Source: Apostichopus japonicus (Eukaryota; Echinodermata; Holothuroidea; Aspidochirotida; Stichopodidae). From it: a stretch of 64,000 bases of DNA. The notes beneath the pieces were generated by a model. The model saw only the letters and a list, made by a program, of their open reading frames with translations. It was not told where the DNA came from and ran no database searches. The first letter of the stretch is position 1, and each line of letters opens with the position of its first letter. The position numbers were made by a program, and so were the translations under genes. Where the stretch lies: assembly GCF_037975245.1 (NCBI RefSeq), contig NC_092561.1:4638001-4702000 (forward strand), read 5' to 3'. Positions 50,381 through 62,300 of this stretch are shown piece by piece.

Positions 50381-53300
50381 CTATCTAAGAACCACCTCTC
50401 GTTGGTCTATATCAACATCAGCAGGCCGTAGCTTCATCTGTGATTTCTTCACAAGGGAAGGTAACCAATACATATTAGAAGGATATTCACCATTCAAGTT
50501 TGAGAAGTAGCAACTATGGTACCACCATGCACCCTTTGATGTGACTGCACAGTTATTATTTAGATTGCCATCATTGTCACGATCCAAGGTTGTAAACTCC
50601 ACATTGTTGTGGTTTAGCAAGCCATTCTCTGTGTGAGGAAGAAAGATAGCACTCAGTGTTAGACCTGGATAATGTTGGACTAATTTATCATGATTCTACA
50701 TTTCCATGCATAATTGTGATTCCGTGCAATGCAATCTAAAGAATGCAATATATAAGCAAACAATATTCTAAAAGTTTCACAAGAATGCCTTTAGAAAAAA
50801 AAAGAAAAAAGATTGGTTTATCACTCAACAAAACAGCATAAAATATGCCAAATGTTAAATCCATGCCACACTTCATGTTTATTGGAGTTTACAATTCTTC
50901 CCTGCTGATAGGAATCATTCTCTTCAATGTGTGGTACTGTGCTTATCGGGTTACCAATGGACGTCACACACAAACCAGCTCCTAAATTATGAACCTGTAT
51001 AGACACAAGCCAGTACTCTTCCAAAGGTACTTATTGTCATGCACTTCCAACCATACAAATACTATCAAACTTTTCTTCAGATTTTGTAAGTTCTGATGCA
51101 AATAACTGAATGACACTTGAATGATTTTGTTGCTGATGTTTCTGTCCTTCTCTACTTAAGAGTATTCAGAACGCTGCTGTGCGCCTAGTCTCTCTCAAAA
51201 AGTTTTGATCACATCACTCGTGTACTCCTTTCATTGCATTGGCTTCCCGTCTCTCAGCGCATTCAGTTTAAGATCCTATTTCTCACCTACAAATCCATCA
51301 AAGGGCTTGCCCCTCAGTATATCACTGACATTCTGACTCCTTTGCGTCAGTCATCTACAGTTACGCTTCGCTCTTTGCTATCATGAATGCGCATTTGCAA
51401 TTAACTCCTGGTCCACATACCCGCACTCATGACGGCGATCGTGCCTTCTCTGTCGCTGCACCTTCTCTTTGGAAGACTCCCTCCTTTTGTATTTTTCAAG
51501 GGACAACTTAAAACATTTCTGTTTGATTCCTAGTTTTTTTTTTCTTTGGTTTCCTTTGTGTCTTTCTTACTTTATAAAGCGCTTTGAAATGCTGAATTTA
51601 GCGCTATATAAATTATATTTATGATTATTATATATGTTTATCAAACTAGCAGTGGATTAATAGTAACTAGGGAGGCTGTGATGTGACTGCTCTTTAACTA
51701 TACCAGTACACTTGGCTACCTATAACATACACAGCATAGCAGGATCAGGGACGTAGCTAAGGCCTGATGATTGGGGGGTGTAGTGGCTGAAATTCCAACT
51801 GGATGGGTTTTGGAGACAGAAAATTCCGACTGCTGCCTTGTACCGCCCCCCCCCCCCTTTTTGTACTACTCTCCAACGTGAACACGTTGAACGCGTGCGT
51901 AGCCCGCGGAAAATTATTTTTCGATACATTTGTACCACTGGCCCTCACTTCACAAAATTATTAATCACTCTGGTTTAGCAAGTAAGCAACTGAGTATAGT
52001 AATCTGCTTGAAGGCTACATAGACTACAAAAGCTATGTTATTGTTACAAAGGGGAAAACTTTTTATTTTCAACAAATTATATTCGACGACATAGTGAATT
52101 ACCAAAAAATACAGTGCTTTTTACTAGCACGCTTATATTATTTTCTTAATGGGGGGGGGGCGGAATTAGGGATATTTATCACTCACATGAAAAAATTTTA
52201 AAAAAAAATCTGATTTTTGATAAGATTTTATCTTGTCATCTAAACAATTTACTGAAAAATGTCAACTTATGGGGCAAACTTTTTCCTATGTTGATGGCAC
52301 TTTTAAGCTTCCGTAGATTAGTATTGAGCGTTTTGTCGATGCATAGAGACGATTCATATCATGAACTTGAAGCTAGCGAACAGGGTCAACCCACCCAATA
52401 GCAAAATTAATATATAAATTAACCGAATTGAAGCTGGCGAACGTTGTATAGTAGTTCTATTAGGCATTTTTTTTTAGAGTATTCAAAATCATATCAAGTT
52501 TTGTATGGTGGAGTATAAGGATCGCGAGATACAATTTCTCAATGTGACAAGGAAATGTGGTAAATATGACTGATTAAAGGTCAATTTTGACCGAAAATTT
52601 TAGGTCACTCACAAATTACAAGAATATGTGAAAATTAGAGTGCGACAGTCGGAAATTCTAACTGTCGCACTCAAATTTTCCAACTCAGTTTTTACCAAGA
52701 TTGGGGGGTGAGACACTCCTCCACACCCCCCCCCCCTATAGCGACGCCCTGAGCATGATCCACATATATAGAATTTTAGAAACACTAACAAAAATCTCTC
52801 TTAGAAGAGATCTATTTTACCCACTTACTTATGTGCATTAACAATGGTGAATTGTAATATTTATGTTATACAACCTAGCTTTAAATTAAAGGGAGTGAAG
52901 ACTCGCGCCAAAAGAAACATCTGATGCTGGTAATCTGACCTAGTTTTGAATGAGGTGTAACAGAAGTGTTAGACACCACCATCAATCCCAGAAAGTACAA
53001 ACAGCTTGCTATGGTCGATATATCGACCGTAGCAAGCTTTATGTTATACAGCCTAGCTTTAAATTAAAGGGAGTGAAAACTCGCGCCAAAAGAAACGTCT
53101 GATGCTGGTAATCTGACCTAGTTTCGAATGAGGTGTAACAGAAGTATGTACAGTCAATACATGCAGCTACGGTCAATACCCACAACACAGTGTACATAGC
53201 AGCGCTGGACATCTCAGGTCCAGATAAAGATAAAAAGGTATCATGTTTCATTACTGTCTGCATTTGGTAGTAAGAAGAAGAAAACTTCACTTGCAAGAAA

Positions 53301-56300
53301 TGGAAAGTTAACTTTTTTTTCAGAGGGCGACGCGCAGTTTGGGGCGAGTCTTCAATGCCTTTAAGGGTTAGAGACATGATACTAGATTCAGAAAGAGTAA
53401 TTATCCTACGTACTGTAAGTCACGCCGTGAAAACCATTCCAGAAGAGTCTGTAATTATCATCCTCTGAACCCACAGTTACAAGACTGTAAAGGACTGAAT
53501 CTTCCGCAGATGTGAAGTCATCCGTGAACTCAACAGTCATGCTGCTTTCTTTCTGTTTAGTTAAATAGTGGATGGCCTCGTTACCCAACCAGAAGTCGCC
53601 ATTTAAATCACCAAAGCCATTCTTGTAATCTTCCCAGCCACGGTAGAAGTCAATGTCCAAGTCGCATCTATTCTGAATCACCTGTGAAGATTAATATATG
53701 GATTAGAGAGTTAAATGTACTTTTAAATGCATTCTCTCTGCCAGCTAGTCTCTGAATAGTCCAGCGTTTTTCCATAGTAATGACAGACAACACTTTACCA
53801 AATCATATACTCGAATGAATAACAAATTTGAAACTTACCACAATCATGGTGTTACTATGTCACAGATTAACTTTGTCTATGTAGCAAAAGATATTGTTAG
53901 GGCCTCTAACACAGGGTTACAATATTTCAGACCATTTACATAATACATGAGTGTAGTGTCGTTAAATATATTGTAAGTTATTAAAAAACAAAGTCAACAA
54001 AGTATGGTTAACTAAATGAACACAATTATTGGTGCCAAAAGTCAATAAGTAATGACAGTTTACAGCAAGCTGTGGGCCATTTCCATTTAAAAAAAAATTG
54101 TGTACAGTAACTGAAATGTTGCAGCTCTAAACATTTATGACTGGATTGATAACTAAAATGATATGAAGCAATATAAGAACCGCTAGAGATGGATGGTGAA
54201 CGCTATGACACTACTGATAATAATACATCTAGTTATCAAGCAGGGCAATGTGTATAATGACCAGAGCGATGGATGATGAACGCTATAACACTACTGATAA
54301 TAATACATCTAGTTATCAAGCAGGGCAATGTGTATAATGACCAGAGCGATGGATGATGAACGCTATAACACTACTGATAATAATACATCTAGTTATCAAG
54401 CAGGGCAATGTGTGTTGACCAGAGCGATGGATGGTGAACGCTATGACACTACTGATAATAATACATCTAGTTATCAAGCAGGGCAATGTGTATAATGACC
54501 AGAGCGATGGATGATGAACGCTATAACACTACTGATAATAATACATCTAGTTATCAAGCAGGGCAATGTGTAATGACCAGAGCGATGGATGATGAACGCT
54601 ATAACACTACTGATAATAATACATCTAGTTATCAAGCAGGGCAATGTGTAATGACCAGAGCGGTGGATGGTGAACGCTATGACACTACTAATAATGATAC
54701 ATCTAGCCTATCAAGCAGGGCAATGTGTATAATGACCAGAGCGATGGATGATGAACGCTATAACACTACTGATAATAATACATCTAGTTATCAAGCAGGG
54801 CAATGTGTAATGACCAGAGCGATGGATGGTGAACGCTATAACACTACTAATAATTATACATCTAGCCTATCAAGCAGGGCAATGTGTAATGACCAGAGCG
54901 ATGGATGATGAACGCTATAACACTACTGATAATAATACATCTAGTTATCAAGCAGGGCCATTAGTAATGACCAGAGCGATGGATGGTGAACGCTATAACA
55001 TTACTGATAATTATACATCTAGTTATCAAGCAGGGCAATGTGTATAATGACCAGAGCGATGGATGGTGAACGCTATGACACTACTGATAATAATACATCT
55101 AGCCTATCAAGCAGGGCAATTAGTAATGACCAGAGCGATGGATGGTGAACGCTATAACACTACTGATAATAATACATCTAGTTATCAAGCAGGGCAATTA
55201 GTAATGACCAGAGCGATGGATGGTGAACGCTATAACACTACTGATAATAATACATCTAGTTATCAAGCAGGGCAATGTGTAATGACCAGAGCGATGGATG
55301 GTGAACGCTATGACACTACTGATAATAATACATCTAGTTATCAAGCAGGGCAATGTGTAATGACCAGAGCGATGGATGGTGAACGCTATAACACTACTGA
55401 TAATAATACATCTAGTTATCAAGCAGGGCAATGTGTAATGACCAGAGCGATGGATGGTGAACGCTATAACACTACTGATAATAATACATGATAATACATC
55501 TAGTTATCAAGCAGGGCCATGTGTAATGACCAGAGCGATGGATGGTGAACGCTATAACACTACTGATAATAATACATCTAGTTATCAAGCAGGGCAATGT
55601 GTAATGACCAGAGCGATGGATGGTGAACGCTATGACACTACTGATAATTATACATCTAGTTATCAAGCAGGGCCATGAGTAATGACCAGAGAGATGGATG
55701 GTGAACGCTATGACACTACTATGATACATCTAGTTATCAAGCAGGGCCATTAGTAATGACCAGAGCGATGGATGGTGAACGCTATAACACTACTGATAAT
55801 AATACATCTAGTTATCAAGCAGGGCAATGTGTAATGACCAGAGCGATGGATGGTGAACGCTATGACACTACTGATAATTATACATCTAGTTATCAAGCAG
55901 GGCCATAATGACCAGAGCGATGGATGGTGAACGCTATAACACTACTGATAATAATACATCTAGTTATCAAGCAGGGCCATGAGTAATGACCAGACAGATG
56001 GATGTCAAACACCATATGAAGGGATATCTCATAAGTATGGCAAAGCAGTCTGTGGTTGCATCGACGGTCATTGAACACTAAGAAAGCATGTAGCCTAATA
56101 TTTCGGTCGTCAAAACTTACTGTCCAACCACCTCCATCTGTTGTCATGTCACAATAGACCTCCAATGCTCCCCCTGGATAACCATCGGGGTAGATGGTAT
56201 AAATACCATCCTCTGTGTTACCCGTGAGAAGCAGCTCATAGCAATCCTTCTTGTTTACGGATTCACACGTCTGTCCATCTCCTTCATAGCCCTCGCCACA

Positions 56301-59300
56301 GTGGCACCTGTGTACACCGTTCCTATCCCCACAGACAGCATGCTCAGAACAGCTGTAATCTCTGTTGGTTTGGATCTCTTTGTTAATGCATTGTTGTTCC
56401 ACCGAGCATATCTCATCCACAATGAAGGCACCTTCCTGTTTTTGTGATATTGAAGAGAGAAACAACTGCTAGCAAACTGCTTACTGATGCATAATGCATG
56501 ATGCACAATGCATCATGCATAATGCATGAGTAGGTAAATATATTGGAGGTTATAACATACTATAGTATACTTGAAAGGAATGCTACTAAACCCTTAATGG
56601 TTATGTAGGAGCTATTGCAGCAATGGTAATGGCATCAGATATATGGTAAACATGCTCTAATTAATTCTGACATAAGTAAATAAATAACAGAAAAGGTAAG
56701 GGCTGGATAGCTCGGCCGATAGAGTGCTGGATTGTAACCCAGAAGTCACTGGTCCAATTCTAGACATAAATATCTTTGCTCATATCCATAAGTTATATTT
56801 TTTGAAGGCTACATTGCTTCCTTAATTCTTTGGTATCATATTGGCTATGGTCCACAAATAAAATTATGAAAAGCTCTTACCAACTTGATTTTTTTTGCTT
56901 TTGTTTTGATGATAGAATCTTGTCCACAAAATATAGCCCATTTCAAAGAATTACTTCTGCTTTAAAACTGTGGACTCAATGTGCTACATTAGTATATCAT
57001 TGCAGTCAATATATCCTACTCTTAAGGGATGGGATATGCTGGTGACAGATACAGTGGCGGAGTGTCCGTACAGTCAGAGGGGGCAGATGCCCCCCTGACG
57101 GACTCAAATGGACTGCTGGCGCCCTTTTCAGCTTTTTACAACGTTTTACTTATTTGCGATTATTGACTTTTTTTATTGCGCATTCAAATACCTTTTGAAA
57201 TTTGTCACATATTTTGGGTGTAATTTTCTGACAAAATGGCGATGACACCTATTTATTCTTCGTTTATCTGCAAATTAGCAAGGCCCGGAAAGGGTCATTT
57301 CCGGCATTCTAGGGAGTATTTTACTCAAAAAATTTCTGTACGCTCCGCGCCAACCTGTGGTGGCGCTCCGCTTAGAAAGTGTCGAAAGCGCCCCTACTGA
57401 CCATTCTCGCCCCCTAGACCAACTGGGCAGATAATGTTAATATTTCGCACTGTTAGTTGCAAACAAAATTTAATATCTTGTTCAAGATATACTGTAGTTC
57501 ATTGAATGTAGTGTATTTTGAATTGTTTAATTAAATTAACACAGTTGGTGGTTTGTGATGTCATCTGGGTAGACGAACCATAAATACTTTAAATTAGTTT
57601 GACTAGTGTAATCTTGTTTACGCACTCTGTTCCCTGCTGCTGTAACATTCCTAAATTACTAATATATAATTAAGAAACACAAAGATATTTTAAGCTCAAT
57701 TGGTCAGAGGACATTATGTCACTCTGCTGTTCCCTGCTGCTGTTACTTTCCTAAATTATTGATATCAAATTAAGGAAAACAAAGATATTTACAGAAAAAA
57801 AATATACTTTAAATCTATTTAACATCTGCCAGTGTAACTTAGGGCCTTTAACATGATTAATATAATTAAAACTTCAACTAAAACATTCTTAAACTTTATG
57901 CGATAGAAGTTAACATAACTCTAATATTCCATAGAATTTTACTTACCTCTAATATTCCATAGAAGTTCCTTACCTCTAATATTCCATAGAAGTTTATTTA
58001 CCTCTAATATTCCATAGAAGTTTACTTACCAGTAATATTCCATAGAATTTTACTTACCTCTAATATTCCATAGAAGTTACTTACCTCTAATATTCCATAG
58101 AAGTTAACTTACCTCTAGTATTCCATAGCCCTCGAGGAAACAATCACATTGGTTTTTTCTGACACACTTTCCACTTTTCAGAACGGAACCAAAGTTACAA
58201 ACACAAGTCTCAATGCAGGTATGAATAGATGTTTGCTTGGCTTCTAAGTCTGTGCAACTTGATTGGATAGCTGGAGCACATGATGAATATGTTGTTTTCC
58301 TAGGACACAGGGCTCCTTACCAGAAACCGGACATGAAATGAGACGAGAGATGTATTTCACTTATGAAATGTAACCTTTCTGTTTTTGTCCTTCTCCAGTT
58401 TATTCCCTACCCCTCCCATAATCCTCCCTTTGTCCTTCTACCTCTCTTCTTCCCCTGCTGGTTTCTTTCTTCTCCCCATCCCTTGTCTATACTAATCCCT
58501 TTACATATATCTCTTTGTATTCACCGTGATCTTTAACCTGTCTGTATTCTGTGCGTGTTTTTGTCCCTTCTGTTACTGTTACTTATCATTTAGCCTTTGA
58601 GAAGATCTTACTATGATCGAAACGTCAGGCCAACTTACTTTTACACACTTATGAAATGTAATAAACATGCAGCTTTGGATCACTTTCCACTTGTTTTAAA
58701 CTGATATAAATGAAGTTAAAGTACATAAGAGTAACTCTCTAAAAATTACTTCTTTTGGCTAAAATGTTGTAATCAGCTGATAACAGGCCAACCATTTCCT
58801 GACATGATTCTTGTTCCAGCGAGCAAACTTATGTGTCATTCTAATGAAACTTCATACTAGTTTTGAACTAATCCTAAACCTAATAAGGAGTGGTAGCTCA
58901 ATGATTAACGCCGGTGCCTTCCAATCATAAGATCCCTGGGTTCGAGTCACTCCAAGATTAATGTATGTAGTCCAGTAACAGAGTTGTTGACAATTGACAA
59001 TTCATAATCATGGACGTTAAATATGAATGTAAGAGACTGACTTCGGTCAGCTTGCGGCTTTGATAGGCCAATGAGGCTTCTTCGCGAGTTCCTGCTCGCA
59101 GGAGGATCTAAGATACATACAAACATGGATCCTCAAGTAGTTATTGTTAAATGACTATGCAGCAGATTTATCACTTGAGGAAACCAATAACTTTTCTTTT
59201 AGTGTCTTAGGCCTATAGAAAATTGCTGATTCCTACAGTACGCTTTCAAACCTTTCAAGCCCGACAATATGTTTACAAACATACCAATTACCTGCAGTAT

Positions 59301-62300
59301 GCTTACAGACGTATCTAGCACTACAGTATGCTTACAAACAGATCAAGCCCTACAGTATGCTAACAAATGTATCAAGCCCTACAGTATGCTTACAAATGTA
59401 TCAAGCCCTACAGTATGCTTATAAACAGATCAAACCCTACAGTATGCTTACAAATGTATCAAGCCCTACAGAATATGCTAACAACGTTATCAAGCCCTAC
59501 AGAATATGCTAACAAACTTTTCAAGCCCTACAGTATGCTTTAAAACATATCAAGCCCTACAGTATGCTTACAAACAGATCAAACCCTACAGTATGCTTAC
59601 AAATGTATCAAGTCCTACAGAATATGCTAACAAAGTTATCAAGCCCTACAGTATGCCAACTACTACTGTACCTATCCAGCCCAGCACCATATCAACAAAT
59701 TTTAATCAAGCCCTCGTTGGACTGGTAATTGTTTTATTGATTGTTTGGGCAGCTATTTATATTGCCCTCAATGTAAGAAGCTAGTCTTACCACATGCTGG
59801 GATAGTCTGTCTCCAATTATTTAACTGGCCTCCAGCTGCAAGACACTGAGAAGCATAGGATGCAATGTTATCACAAAGAACCTCTTCATCCAAGCAGAAA
59901 TCATCGATGCAAGTCTTGTAGTGCACATCAGGTAGAATGAAATCATGACAAGCAGCAAACACACCTTTGAAATAAATGTATGCAGCAAATCTTGTGATAC
60001 ATATTTGTACAGGTAAAAATGCAAATAAATTTGTAACATTAACAGTGTTACCAAGTAACCCTTTGTCCATGTCAAACTTGTCCATGTTATACTGTTACCA
60101 TGTAGCAATAACAGTGTTACCTTGTAACACCTGTCCATGTAACACTGTTACCATGTAACAGTAACAGTGTTACATATGTAACACTTGTCCATGTAATACT
60201 GTTACCATGTAACAGTTACAGTGTAACCATGCAACACTTGTCCATGTATAACACTGCTACCACGTAACAGTGTTACCATGTAACACTTGTCCATGTAATA
60301 CTGTTACCGTGTAACAGTAACATCATTACCATGCAACACTTGTCCATGTAAAAATGTTAGCATGTAACAGTGTTACCATGTAACACTTGTCCATGTAATT
60401 AATAAAGCATTTGCCATACAGATTTCAGTGTCTGATATTCCTCTTCCAGTTTGAACAAAATCTTTAACAAGTCAAAAATCTTTAACAAGTCATGTGTCGA
60501 TCATAAACGACGCAAGAGGTTGCAGAATTATATTTACTATTGAGGTTCATTTCATATGTTATCATGGTTTGTGAAATCATTTGTATCGATATGAAACTGT
60601 AACAGCTCATGCTTACATCCACACAACCCCCCCCCCCCCCCTCCCCACACCCCCAAATTGATGCCAGTCACCAAATCAATCAATCCGAACTTTTTCCTCT
60701 ATCACCAAGAAATTTTGATAGTAGTGCAATATTTAAGTACTGATATCTAGAATTAGAAGATTTTAGTAAACTTCATCACCTGCAGTTTGCTCACTTCTCA
60801 AAAATGTAGGCTACCATATTTGCATTTTTGAACCAAATCCTTAATATGATTGTATGATTCATTGCAAATATTATTTATATTATAACTTTGTGAAAATTAT
60901 TGAATTTATCTGATGTCAGGAGACTGAGTTAGTTACATCACCATGAGAAACCTTAGCCAAATACATATTTTGCAAATTTGAAATAGGTGTATTTAATGTG
61001 TACGCTATTGATGTCGCTACAGAGCAAGCTAGTCACAGATTATGAAGGAAGACTGTGTAGCTTTTAGGAAGGGATGACAGTGACAAACAAAAATGGGACA
61101 CTGTCTGCAATTTTCTGGCATAATGACAATTCAATCTTGTTCACACAACTATCTCTAGAGTTAGGAACACATAATTATTAAGGTGTGAATATTCGACTAG
61201 TATCATGGCAGGAACTTTAAGTCCAACCTATGGTATCTCACTAAAATATCCTTCTATAGTTTCATCTGTATAAATGTATACAGGAGCATTGAATACAAAC
61301 TCACTTCTCATCCATCTGTCCCACCCACCATGCAGTTAGAAAAAGGAACTTATCTGTTCTTCAAAGATAGCCTAGTAATATTTACAGATTAACTCACCAT
61401 TGGGATCAATAAGACTATAACATTGATCTCTAGCCTCAGAATCATCATCATTACATGGATCAGCATCAGGGGTCCCGTCACATTCACCGATGCTCCATCC
61501 AGCGACAAAACCAACAGCATCCGTTGCCTGGGAGAAAGAAGTGAAGATGGCTGATATGACACCTATGAACACTGTTGCAGTAAATAATTTAAAGAAAGAG
61601 TTGGAAGTGGGCCTAGTATTGTAAATGACACAAATGATCCTTTCCTTACTGTCTGGTGCCAGTATGAAAACTGTGCATCTCTTAGCTCATTACAGACTTA
61701 GAAAGTTTACCCAAACTATGCCAGCTCTGGATTTGATCCAAAAATGTTACATGATAGTTTACTATCATAGGACAATACAATATTACATATAACTGGGCAC
61801 ATCGCATAACATGGTTACTTTCAAGTTGTTACTATAAGTAAAATGTCTATGACCCCTCCTTAACCACCTCCCCCCCCCCCCCCAAAGAAAAAAACCCACA
61901 ACGTCAAAAACATCCATATCAACTTAATTTTAGAGGTTACACAGGATGCAAATATTTGTTTTCTTAGCTACCTGAGAACCATCTGGCAGGGTAAAGTCGT
62001 CTTCTCCATTAGCATTGCAGGTACCACACATTCCGTAAACCTGCTCCCTGAGAGCTGAAGGCACCTTAATGGATGCCACACTGCCTTGACCAAAATATAT
62101 AGAAATACCAAAGGCTGTGGTGAGAATCTGCAGGATAAAAATTAATATCAATTAAAACTAGAACACAAATTGCTCAGACGGTCAGGTATATTGTAGTCAG
62201 CAATTGCATAATAACCCATACGCCCAGCTGACACATCAATAATGACATTAAAGGTATACTGTATTGCCCCAAATACGGTAGATATACAAATATATGGTCA

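Noticed and set aside
54486-55491. Repetitive ORFs [12 protein letters not shown]
   Set aside because: 78-bp intronic minisatellite. The neighbouring fibrinogen-domain exons splice across it in phase.
58590-58660. Possible hammerhead ribozyme or Penelope-type terminal motif near CGAAACGTC
   Set aside because: GAAAC is present, but the required CTGATGA core is not (the sequence reads TTGAGAAGA). The surrounding pyrimidine-rich DNA has no paired repeats.
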